From Lucinisca nassula (Eukaryota > Mollusca > Bivalvia > Lucinida > Lucinidae), in NCBI GenBank assembly GCA_963580285.1, contig OY757026.1, positions 43,641,431 to 43,705,430 of the forward strand: a DNA stretch of 64,000 nucleotides, written 5' to 3'. This document shows positions 42,145 through 53,317 of this stretch, piece after piece. Within the stretch, counting starts at the first letter, position 1. Every line of letters starts with the position of its first letter. The notes under the pieces are model-generated. The model searched no databases and was not told where the DNA came from. It worked only from the letters and a program-made list of their open reading frames with translations. A program made the position numbers and the translations under genes.

Positions 42145-45100
42145 TTTTTAAAAGGTTTTCCCTATATCTGCCTATATTAAACCAGCGGGCCCTGGTGCAG
42201 GGGCATTCTTGGCCCCAGCCCAATAATTTGAACACTCTTGGTAGAGGTCCACTAGATGATATCAAAGACCTGGGCCGTCTGGTTTCATACAAGATTGTTT
42301 TAAGGTTGTCTCTATATAAGCCTATGTAGAACCAGTAGGCCCTTGTGCGGGGGCATTTTTGTCTTGAACACTCTTGGTAGAGGTCCACTAGATGATATCA
42401 AAAACCTGGGCCTTCTGGTTTCCTACAAGAAGATTTTAAGATTTTCCCTATATAAGCCTATGTAAAACCAGTAGGTCCTGGTGCGGGAGACATTTTTTGA
42501 TCTCAGTACTAATTTTAGAACAATCTTGGTAGAGGTCCACAAGATGAAGCATAATTCCAAATATCAAAGACCTGGACCTTCTGGTTTTAGACAAGAAGAT
42601 TTTTAAAAGGTTTCTTCTATATCTGCCTATATTAAACCAGTAGGCCCTGGTGCAGGGGCATTCTTGGCCCCAGGCCAATAATTTGAGCACTTGGTAGAGG
42701 TTCAAAAGTGATATCGAAGACCTGGGCCTTCTGGTTTCAGACAAGAAGATGGTTGTAAGGTTTTTCTCTATATAAGCCTATGTAGAACCAGTAGGCCCTT
42801 GTGCGGGGGCATTTCTGTCTTGAACACACTTGCTAGAGGTCCACTAGATGATATCAAAAACCTGGGCCTTCTGGTTTCATACAAGAATATTTTAAGGTTT
42901 TCCCTATACAAGCCAATGTAAAACCAGTAGGTCCTGGTGCGGGAGGTATTTTTTGATCCCAGTACAATTATTGGAACAATCTTGGTAGAGAGGTCCAGAA
43001 GATGAAGCTTAATTCCAAATATCAAAGACCTGGACTTTCTGGTTTAAGACAAGAAGATTTTAAGAGGTTTTCCCTACATTAAACCAGTGGGCCCTGGTGC
43101 AGGGGCATTCTTGGACCCAGGCCAATAATTTGAACACTTGGTAGAGGTTCAAAAGTGATATCAAAGACCTGGGCCTTCTGGTTTCATACAAGAAGTTTGT
43201 TTTAAGGTTGTCTCTATATAAGCCTATATAGAACCAGTAGGCCCTTGTGCGGGGGCATTTTTGTCTTCAACACTCTTCAAGGTTTTTCCTATATAAGCCT
43301 ATGTAAAACGAGTAGGTCCTGGTGTGGGGGGATGGGGGGGGGGGGGCATTTTTTGATCCCCATACTATTATTGGAACAATCTTGGTAGAGGTCCACGAGA
43401 TGAAGCTTAATTACAAATACAAAAAAACCTGGACCTTCTGGTTTTAGAGAAGAAGATTTTTAAAAGGTTTTCCCTATATCTGCCTATATTAAACCAGCGG
43501 GCCCTGGTGCAGGGGCATTCTTGGCCCCAGCCCAATAATTTGAACACTCTTGGTAGAGGTCCACTAGATGATATCAAAGACCTGGGCCGTCTGGTTTCAT
43601 ACAAGAAGATTGTTTTAAGATTTTTCCCTATATAAGCCTATGTAAAACCAGTAGGCCCTTGTGTGGGGGCATTTTCGTCTTGAACACTCTTGGCAGAGGT
43701 CCACTAGATGATATCAAAAACCTGGGCCTTCTGGTTTCATACAAGCAGATTTTAAGATTTTCCCTATATATGCCTATGTAAAACCAGTAGGTCCTGGTGG
43801 GCGGGGGGCATTTTTTGATCTCAGTACTATTATTGGAACAATCTTGGTAGAGGTCCACAAGATGTAGCTTAATTCCAAATATCAAAGACCTGGACCTTCT
43901 GGTTTTAGACAAGAAGATTTTAAAAGGTTTTCCCTATATCTGCCTATACTAAACCAGTAGGCCCTGGTGCAGGTGCATTCTTGGCCCCAGGCAAATAATT
44001 TGAACACTCTTAGTGGAGGTCCACTAGATTATATCAAAGACCTGGGCCTTCTGGTTTCATACAAGAAGATTGTTTTAAGGTTTTTCTCTATAAGCCTATG
44101 TAGAACCAGTAGGCCCTTGTGCGGGGGCATTTTCGTCTTGAACACTCTTGGCAGAGGTCCACTAGATGATATCAAAAACCTGGGCCTTCTGGTTTCATAC
44201 AAGCAGATTTTAAGATTTTCCCTATATATGCCTATGTAAAACCAGAAGGTCCTGGTGGGCGGGGGGCATTTTTTGATCTCAGTACTATTATTGGAACAAT
44301 CTTGGTTGAGGTCCACAAGATGTAGCTTAATTCCAAATATCAAAGACCTGGACTTTCTGATTTTAGACAAGAAGATTTTTAAAAGGTTTTCCCTATATCT
44401 GCCTATATTAAACCAGTAGGCCCTGGTGCAGCGGCATTTTTGGCCCCAGCCCAATAATTTGAACCCTTGGTAGAGGTTCAAAAGTGATATTGAAGACCTG
44501 GGCTATCTGGTTTCATACAAGATTGTTGTAAGGTTTTTCTCTATATAAGCCTATGTAGAACCAGTAGGCCCTTGTGTCGGGGCATTTTTGTCTTGAACAC
44601 TCTTGGTAGAGGTCCACTAGATGATATCAAAAACCTGGGCCTTCTGGTTTCCTACAATAAGATTTCAAGGTTTTCCCTATATAAGCCTATGTAAAACCAG
44701 TAGGTCCTGGTGTGGGGGGGGGGATGGGGGGGGGGCATTTTTTGATCCCAGTACTATTATTGGAACAATCTTGGTAGAGGTCCACGAGTTGAAGCTTAAT
44801 TACAAATACAAAAGACCTGGACCTTCTGGTTTTAGACAAGAAGATTTTTAAAAGGTTTTCCCTATATTAAACCAGTGGGCCCTGGTGCAGGGGCATTCTT
44901 GGACCCAGGCCAATAATTTGAACACCTGGTAGAGGTTCAAAAGTGATATCAAAGACCTGGGCCTTCTGGTTTCATACAAGAAGTTTGTTTTAAGGTTGTC
45001 TCTATATAAGCCTATATAGAACCAGTAGGCCCTTGTGCGGGGGCATTTTTGTCTTGAACACTCTTCAAGGTTTTCCTATATAAGCCTATGTAAAACCAGT

Positions 45101-46165
45101 AGGTCCTGGTGTGGGGGGATTGGTGGGGGGGGCATTTTTGATCCCAGTACTTTTATTGGAACAATCTTGATAGAGGTCCACGAGATGAAGCTTAATTACA
45201 AATACAAAAAACCTGGGCCTTCTGGTTTTATTCAAGAAGATTTTTAAAAGGTTTTCCCTATATCTGCCTATATTAAACCAGCGGGCCCTGGTGCAGGGGC
45301 ATTCTTGGCCCCAGCCCAATAATTTGAACACTGTTGGTAGAGGTCCACTAGATGATATCAAAGACCTGGGCCGTCTGGTTTCATACAAGAAGATTGTTTT
45401 AAGGTTGTCTCTATATAAGCCTATGTAGAACCAGTAGGCCCTTGTGCGGGGGCATTTTTGTCTTGAACACTCTTGGTAGAGGTCCACTAGATGATATCAA
45501 AAACCTGGGCCTTCTGTTTTCCTACAAGAAGATTTTAAGATTTTCCCTATATAAGCCTATGTAAAACCAGTAGGTCCTGGTGCGGGAGACATTTTTTGAT
45601 CTCAGTACTAATTTTGGAACAATCTTGGTAGAGGTCCACAAGATGAAGCTTAATTCCAAATATCAAAGACCTGGACCTTCTGGTTTTAGACAAGAAGATT
45701 TTTAAAAGGTTTTTTCTATATCTGCCTATATTAAACCAGTAGGCCCTGGTGCAGGGGCATTCTTGGCCCCAGGCCAATAATTTGAACACTTGGTAGAGGT
45801 TCAAAATTGATATCGAAGACCTGGGCCTTCTGGTTTCAGACAAGAAGATGGTTGTAAGGTTTTTCTCTATATAAGCCTATGTAGAACCAGTAGGCCCTTG
45901 TGCGGGGGCATTTCTGTCTTGAACACTCTTGGTAGAGGTCCACTAGATGATATCAAAAACCTGGGCCTTCTGGTTTCCTACACTAAGATTTCAAGGTTTT
46001 TCCTATATAAGCCTATGTAAAACGAGTAGGTCCTGGTGTGGGGGGATGGGGGGCATTTTTTGATCCCCATACTATTATTGGAACAATCTTGGTAGAGGTC
46101 CACAAGATGAAGCTTAATTACAAATACAAAAAAACCTGGACCTTCTGGTTTTAGAGAAGAAGATT
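42145..46165 (+). repeat. 4.02 kb higher-order block, copy 1
   Basis: It equals about nine A-B-C trimers. Its sequence recurs at an offset of 4,019-4,028 bp. The differences I noticed are isolated substitutions, a 3 bp deletion (AAGATTG at 42,290 for AAGAAGATTG) and G-run lengths. Confidence 0.85.
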
Positions 46166-49100
46166 TTTAAAAGGTTTTCCCTATATCTGCCTATATTAAA
46201 CCAGCGGGCCCTGGTGCAGGGGCATTCTTGGCCCCAGCCCAATAATTTGAACACTCTTGGTAGAGGTCCACTAGATGATATCAAAGACCTGGGCCGTCTG
46301 GTTTCATACAAGAAGATTGTTTTAAGGTTGTCTCTATATAAGCCTATGTAGAACCAGTAGGCCCTTGTGCGGGGGCATTTTTGTCTTGAACACTCTTGGT
46401 AGAGGTCCACTAGATGATATCAAAAACCTGGGCCTTCTGGTTTCCTACAAGAAGATTTTAAGATTTTCCCTATATAAGCCTATGTAAAACCAGTAGGTCC
46501 TGGTGCGGGAGACATTTTTTGATCTCAGTACTAATTTTAGAACAATCTTGATAGAGGTCCACAAGATGAAGCATAATTCCAAATATCAAAGACCTGGACC
46601 TTCTGGTTTTAGACAAGAAGATTTTTAAAAGGTTTTTTCTATATCTGCCTATATTAAACCAGTAGGCCCTGGTGCAGGGGCATTCTTGGCCCCAGGCCAA
46701 TAATTTGAGCACTTGGTAGAGGTTCAAAAGTGATATCGAAGACCTGGGCCTTCTGGTTTCAGACAAGAAGATGGTTGTAAGGTTTTTCTCTATATAAGCC
46801 TATGTAAAACCAGTAGGCCCTTGTGCGGGGGCATTTCTGTCTTGAACACACTTGCTAGAGGTCCACTAGATGATATCAAAAACCTGGGCCTTCTGGTTTC
46901 ATACAAGAATATTTTAAGGTTTTCCCTATACAAGCCAATGTAAAACCAGTAGGTCCTGGTGCGGGAGGTATTTTTTGATCCCAGTACAATTATTGGAACA
47001 ATCTTGGTAGAGAGGTCCAGAAGATGAAGCTTAATTCCAAATATCAAAGACCTGGACTTTCTGGTTTAAGACAAGAAGATTTTAAGAGGTTTTCCCTATA
47101 TTAAACCAGTGGGCCCTGGTGCAGGGGCATTCTTGGACCCAGGCCAATAATTTGAACACTTGGTAGAGGTTCAAAAGTGATATCAAAGACCTGGGCCTTC
47201 TGGTTTCATACAAGAAGTTTGTTTTAAGGTTGTCTCTATATAAGCCTATATAGAACCAGTAGGCCCTTGTAAGGGGGCATTTTTGTCTTCAACACTCTTC
47301 AAGGTTTTTCCTATATAAGCCTATGTAAAACGAGTAGGTCCTGGTGTGGGGGGATGGGGGGGGGGGGCATTTTTTGATCCCCATACTATTATTGGAACAA
47401 TCTTGGTAGAGGTCCACGAGATGAAGCTTAATTACAAATACAAAAAAACCTGGACCTTCTGGTTTTAGAGAAGAAGATTTTTAAAAGGTTTTCCCTATAT
47501 CTGCCTATATTAAACCAGCGGGCCCTGGTGCAGGGGCATTCTTGGCCCCAGCCCAATAATTTGAACACTCTTGGTAGAGGTCCACTAGATGATATCAAAG
47601 ACCTGGGCCGTCTGGTTTCATACAAGAAGATTGTTTTAAGATTTTTCCCTATATAAGCCTATGTAAAACCAGTAGGCCCTTGTGTGGGGGCATTTTCGTC
47701 TTGAACACTCTTGGCAGAGGTCCACTAGATGATATCAAAAACCTGGGCCTTCTGGTTTCATACAAGCAGATTTTAAGATTTTCCCTATATATGCCTATGT
47801 AAAACCAGTAGGTCCTGGTGGGCGGGGGGCATTTTTTGATCTCAGTACTATTATTGGAACAATCTTGGTAGAGGTCCACAAGATGTAGCTTAATTCCAAA
47901 TATCAAAGACCTGGACCTTCTGGTTTTAGACAAGAAGATTTTAAAAGGTTTTCCCTATATCTGCCTATACTAAACCAGTAGGCCCTGGTGCAGGTGCATT
48001 CTTGGCCCCAGGCAAATAATTTGAACACTCTTAGTGGAGGTCCACTAGATTATATCAAAGACCTGGGCCTTCTGGTTTCATACAAGAAGATTGTTTTAAG
48101 GTTTTTCTCTATAAGCCTATGTAGAACCAGTAGGCCCTTGTGCCGGGGCATTTTCGTCTTGAACACTCTTGGCAGAGGTCCACTAGATGATATCAAAAAC
48201 CTGGGCCTTCTGGTTTCATACAAGCAGATTTTAAGATTTTCCCTATATATGCCTATGTAAAACCAGAAGGTCCTGGTGGGCGGGGGGCATTTTTTGATCT
48301 CAGTACTATTATTGGAACAATCTTGGTTGAGGTCCACAAGATGTAGCTTAATTCCAAATATCAAAGACCTGGACTTTCTGATTTTAGACAAGAAGATTTT
48401 TAAAAGGTTTTCCCTATATCTGCCTATATTAAACCAGTAGGCCCTGGTGCAGCGGCATTTTTGGCCCCAGCCCAATAATTTGAACCCTTGGTAGAGGTTC
48501 AAAAGTGATATTGAAGACCTGGGCTATCTGGTTTCATACAAGATTGTTGTAAGGTTTTTCTCTATATAAGCCTATGTAGAACCAGTAGGCCCTTGTGTCG
48601 GGGCATTTTTGTCTTGAACACTCTTGGTAGAGGTCCACTAGATGATATCAAAAACCTGGGCCTTCTGGTTTCCTACAATAAGATTTCAAGGTTTTCCCTA
48701 TATAAGCCTATGTAAAACCAGTAGGTCCTGGTGTGGGGGGGGGGGGGATGGGGGGGGGGCATTTTTTGATCCCAGTACTATTATTGGAACAATCTTGGTA
48801 GAGGTCCACGAGTTGAAGCTTAATTACAAATACAAAAGACCTGGACCTTCTGGTTTTAGACAAGAAGATTTTTAAAAGGTTTTCCCTATATTAAACCAGT
48901 GGGCCCTGGTGCAGGGGCATTCTTGGACCCAGGCCAATAATTTGAACACCTGGTAGAGGTTCAAAAGTGATATCAAAGACCTGGGCCTTCTGGTTTCATA
49001 CAAGAAGTTTGTTTTAAGGTTGTCTCTATATAAGCCTATATAGAACCAGTAGGCCCTTGTGCGGGGGCATTTTTGTCTTGAACACTCTTCAAGGTTTTCC

Positions 49101-50345
49101 TATATAAGCCTATGTAAAACCAGTAGGTCCTGGTGTGGGGGGATTGGTGGGGGGGGGGGGCATTTTTGATCCCAGTACTTTTATTGGAACAATCTTGATA
49201 GAGGTCCACGAGATGAAGCTTAATTACAAATACAAAAAACCTGGGCCTTCTGGTTTTATTCAAGAAGATTTTTAAAAGGTTTTCCCTATATCTGCCTATA
49301 TTAAACCAGCGGGCCCTGGTGCAGGGGCATTCTTGACCCCAGCCCAATAATTTGAACACTGTTGGTAGAGGTCCACTAGATGATATCAAAGACCTGGGCC
49401 GTCTGGTTTCATACAAGAAGATTGTTTTAAGGTTGTCTCTATATAAGCCTATGTAGAACCAGTAGGCCCTTGTGCGGGGGCATTTTTGTCTTGAACACTC
49501 TTGGTAGAGGTCCACTAGATGATATCAAAAACCTGGGCCTTCTGTTTTCCTACAAGAAGATTTTAAGATTTTCCCTATATAAGCCTATGTAAAACCAGTA
49601 GGTCCTGGTGCGGGAGACATTTTTTGATCTCAGTACTAATTTTGGAACAATCTTGGTAGAGGTCCACAAGATGAAGCTTAAGTCCAAATATCAAAGACCT
49701 GGACCTTCTGGTTTTAGACAAGAAGATTTTTAAAAGGTTTTTTCTATATCTGCCTATATTAAACCAGTAGGCCCTGGTGCAGGGGCATTCTTGGCCCCAG
49801 GCCAATAATTTGAACACTTGGTAGAGGTTCAAAATTGATATCGAAGACCTGGGCCTTCTGGTTTCAGACAAGAAGATGGTTGTAAGGTTTTTCTCTATAT
49901 AAGCCTATGTAGAACCAGTAGGCCCTTGTGCGGGGGCATTTCTGTCTTGAACACTCTTGGTAGAGGTCCACTAGATGATATCAAAAACCTGGGCCTTCTG
50001 GTTTCCTACACTAAGATTTCAAGGTTTTTCCTATATAAGCCTATGTAAAACGAGTAGGTCCTGGTGTGGGGGGATGGGGGGCATTTTTTGATCCCCATAC
50101 TATTATTGGAACAATCTTGGTAGAGGTCCACAAGATGAAGCTTAATTACAAATACAAAAAAACCTGGACCTTCTGGTTTTAGAGAAGAAGATTTTTAAAA
50201 GGTTTTCCCTATATCTGCCTATATTAAACCAGCGGGCCCTGGTGCAGGGGCATTCTTGGCCCCAGCCCAATAATTTGAACACTCTTGGTAGAGGTCCACT
50301 AGATGATATCAAAGACCTGGGCCGTCTGGCTTCATGCAAGAAGAT
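46166..50345 (+). repeat. 4.02 kb higher-order block, copy 2
   Basis: A near-identical tandem copy of 42,145-46,165 plus about 150 bp of a third. Identity stops near 50,345, where AAGATTTTTCCC replaces AAGGTTGTCTCT. Offsets drift from 4,021 to 4,028 across G-runs near 44,717/48,735 and 45,114/49,137. Confidence 0.85.
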
Positions 50346-52195
50346 TGTTTTAAGATTTTTCCCTATATAAGCCTATGTAAAACCAGTAGGCCCTTGTGTG
50401 GGGGCATTTTCGCCTTGAACACTCTTGGCAGAGGTCCACTAGATGATATCAAAAACCTGGGCCTTCTGGTTTCATACAAGAAGATTTTAAGGTTTTCACT
50501 ATACAAGCCAATGTAAAACCAGTAGGTCCTGGTGCGGGAGGTATTTTTTGATCCCAGTACAATTATTGGAACAATCTTGGTAGAGAGGTCTAGAAGATGA
50601 AGCTTAATTCCAAATATCAAAGACCTGGACTTTCTGGTTTAAGACCAGAAGATTGTAAGAGGTTTTCCCTATATTAAACCAGCAGGCCCTGGTGCAGGGG
50701 CATTCTTGTCCCCAGGCCAATAATTTGAACACTTGGTAGAGGTTCAAAAGTGATATCTAAGACCTGGGCCTTCTCGTTTCATACAAGAAGATTGTTTTAA
50801 GGTTTTTCTCTATATAAGCCTATATAGAACCAGTAGGCCCTTGTGCTGGGGCATTTTTGTCTTGAACACTCTTGGTAGAGGTCCACTAGATGATATCAAA
50901 ATCCTGGGCCTTCTGGTTTCCTCCAAGAAGATTTTAAGATTTTCCCTATATATGCCTATGAAAAACCAGTAGGTCCTGGTGTGGGGGGGGGGGGCATTTT
51001 TTGATCTCAGTACTATTATTGGAACAATCTTGGTAGAGGTCCACAAGATGAAGCTTAATTACAAATATCAAAGACCTGGACCTTCTGGTTTTAGACAAGA
51101 AGATTTTAAAAGGTTTTCCCTATATCTGCCTATACTAAACCAGTAGGCCCTGGTGCAGGGGCATTCTTGGCCCCAGCCCAATAATGTGAACACTCTTGGT
51201 AGAGGTGCACTAGATGATATCAAAGACCTGGGCCGTCTGGTTTCATACAAGAAGATTGTTTTAAGGTTTTTCTCTATAAGCCTATGTAGAACCAGTAGGC
51301 CCTTGTGCGGGGGCATTTTCGTCTTGAACACTCTTGGCAGAGCTCCAATAGATGATATCAAAAACCTGGGCCTTCTGGTTTCATACAAGCAGATTTTAAG
51401 ATTTTCCCTATATATGCCTATGTAAAACCAGTAGGTCCTGGTGGGGGTGGGGGGGGGAATTTTTTATCTCAGCACTATTATTGGAACAATCTTGGTAGAG
51501 GTCCACAAGATGTAGCTTAATTCCAAATATCAAAGACCTGGACCTTCTTGTTTTAGACAAGAAGATTTTTAAAAGGTTTTCCCTATATTAAACCAGTGGG
51601 CCATGGTGGAGGGGCATTCTTGGCCCCAGGCCAATAATTTGAACAATTTTGGTTGAGGTCCACCTGATGATATCAAAGACCTGGGCCGTCTGGTTTCATA
51701 CAAGAAGATTGTTTTAAGATTTTTCTCTATATAAGCCTATGTAGAGCCAGTAGACCCTTGTGTGGAGGCATTTTCGTCTTGAACACTCTTGGTAGAGGTC
51801 CACTAGATGATAACAAAAACCTGGGCCTTCTGGCTTTATCCAAGATTGTTTGAATGTTTTCCATATATAAGCCAATGTAAAACCAGTAGGTCCTGGTGCA
51901 GGGGGCATTTTTTGATCCCAGTACTATTATTGGAACAATCTTGGTAGAGGTCCACAAGATGAAGCTTAATTCAAAATATCAAAGACCTGGACCTTCTGGT
52001 TTTAGACAAGAATATTTTTAAAAGGTTTTCCCTATATTTGCCTACATTAAACCAGTGGGCCCTGGAGCAGGGGCATTCTTTGCCACAGGCCAATAATTTG
52101 AACACTAGGTAGAGGTTCAAAAGATGATACCAAAGCTGGGCCTTCTGTTTTCATACAAGATTGTTTTTTAAGGTTTTTCTCTGTATAAGCCTATG

Positions 52196-52496
52196 CTATC
52201 TTTGTTTGATTTGAGGTTTAACGTCCCCGTCAACACTGTAAAGGACATTTTGGAGATGTTGCTTCCAATTTTGTGGGACTTTTACCCGACACTGAAATGA
52301 AATGACATCTCAAGCCCTGTCGCCCAATGAAACCAATAGGGTTTATTAGCATGGACGGTCCGCCTTGCACCGCGGTTCCTGGACAGGCTTAGATCCTCTA
52401 GGCGGTTTACCAGTACTAGTGTGCGGGCCGGATTCAGCTCTGCGTGGAAGCATTATGCAGCCAATATATTTCTTCAAGCCCCTATGGGCGGGGGCT
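52196..52496 (-). mobile_element. SINE-A, full copy with 12 bp target duplication
   Basis: TATAAGCCTATG is at 52,184-52,195 and 52,497-52,508. It is inserted in an R160 monomer and complete at both ends. Confidence 0.92.
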
Positions 52497-52548
52497 TATA
52501 AGCCTATGTAGAACCAGTAGGCCCTTGTGTGGGGCATTTTCATCTTGA

Positions 52549-52883
52549 GTGTGTGTGTGAATTCGGGCTTAACGTCGCTTTCAACAATTTTTCAGTCATA
52601 TCACGACGGTGTCTGGTTGTGACAGGGAGCTCAATGCTCACTTTTATAGTGCTGCCTCCCTGAAATATCATGTCCCAGACACATTACATGATACCAAACC
52701 CAGTCACATTATCCTGGCACTGAGTCGACCAGTCCTAGCTCTACCCCTGTATATCTGAGTGCCAAGCGAGGAGCAGCTAGTACCATTTTTAAAGACTTTG
52801 GTATGTCGCGGCCCGGGATCGAACCTGTGACCTCCTGTTCCCCGGAGCGGACACTCTACCAACTGAGCTATCGGGGCCGCTTT
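52549..52883 (-). mobile_element. SINE-D (tRNA-derived), full copy with 13 bp target duplication
   Basis: ATTTTCATCTTGA is at 52,536-52,548 and 52,884-52,896. The minus-strand head is strongly tRNA-like (ATAGCTCAGTTGGTAGAGTG; CACAGGTTCGATCCCGGG). It is about 335 bp. The 3' end reads TTGAAAGCGACGTTAAGCCC then GAATTC(AC)n. Confidence 0.93.
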
Positions 52884-52913
52884 ATTTTCATCTTGAACAC
52901 CCTTGGTAGAGGT

Positions 52914-53309
52914 TAGGGCTGGCTAATTGGAGCTGAAAAGATAATCGATTATCAGTCCTGTCGTTGCGATCGATAATCGATGAGTAATCTCTGAGGTTTT
53001 TGTCATAATTTTACCTGTCTGGCTTTCTATCTGAGCATAACTATAACCATATGTTGTACTTTATCATATACATATATTTGAACAGACAGACCTGAGCAAA
53101 CAGTGTAGACCCAGATGAGACGCCGCCTTCTCTGCGGCGTCTCATCAGAGTCTGCACTGTTTGCCACTCATCCAGCTATTTTAGGCATTACTTTGGGTAG
53201 TAAATTATACCTATCAAGTAATCGATTAAAAGCAACTCAGAAATGATAAACATTTTTGGGGGATTTATCGAACGATTAATCGATTATACGTTTAATCGTG
53301 TCAGCCTTA
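52914..53309. mobile_element. hAT-like MITE, 396 bp, 8 bp target duplication
   Basis: GTAGAGGT is at 52,906-52,913 and 53,310-53,317, and CTTGGTAGAGGTCCA in neighbouring monomers is the empty site. The ends are TAGGGCTG at the left and CAGCCTTA at the right, short imperfect inverted repeats. Sub-terminal ATCGATTA-type palindromes are abundant. The 8 bp duplication and TAGGGCTG end fit hAT-type MITEs. There is no transposase. Confidence 0.85.
53096..53164. repeat. 31 bp-arm hairpin inside the hAT-like MITE
   Basis: The left arm starts GCAAACAGTGTAGACCC and the right arm ends GTCTGCACTGTTTGC, with GACGCCGC/GCGGCGTC next to a short loop. A related hairpin is present in the TTAA MITE and in the LINE insertion. 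Confidence 0.85.
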
Positions 53310-53317
53310 GTAGAGGT

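Larger units (their letters stand above)
40010..52183 (+). repeat. R160 higher-order repeat array (A-B-C trimer, ~447 bp)
   Basis: Three monomer types alternate. Type A has GGTCCTGGTG, a G-run, CATTTTTTGATCCCAGTAC and AAGCTTAATTCCAAATA. Type B has GGCCCTGGTGCAGGGGCATT, CTTGGCCCCAG and CCAATAATTTGAACAC. Type C, the shortest (~140 bp), has GGCCCTTGTGCGGGGGCATT and TTGTCTTGAACACTCTTGG. The trimer is about 447 bp and larger duplications are multiples of it. Many minus-strand frames of 65-160 codons with a repeated RRPRSLI / LHLVDLYQDCSN / RAYWFNIGRYREN theme come from this array and are not genes: they track the monomer and break at every indel. Confidence 0.9.

Noticed and set aside
40010..52183. 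CRISPR array
   Set aside because: The regular spacing comes from contiguous ~140-160 bp monomers with no short identical repeats separated by unique spacers, and the sequence is eukaryotic.
52807..52883. tRNA gene on the minus strand
   Set aside because: The boxes are good, but the sequence is continuous with a 335 bp SINE bounded by a 13 bp target duplication, and the arm lengths do not fit a proper cloverleaf.
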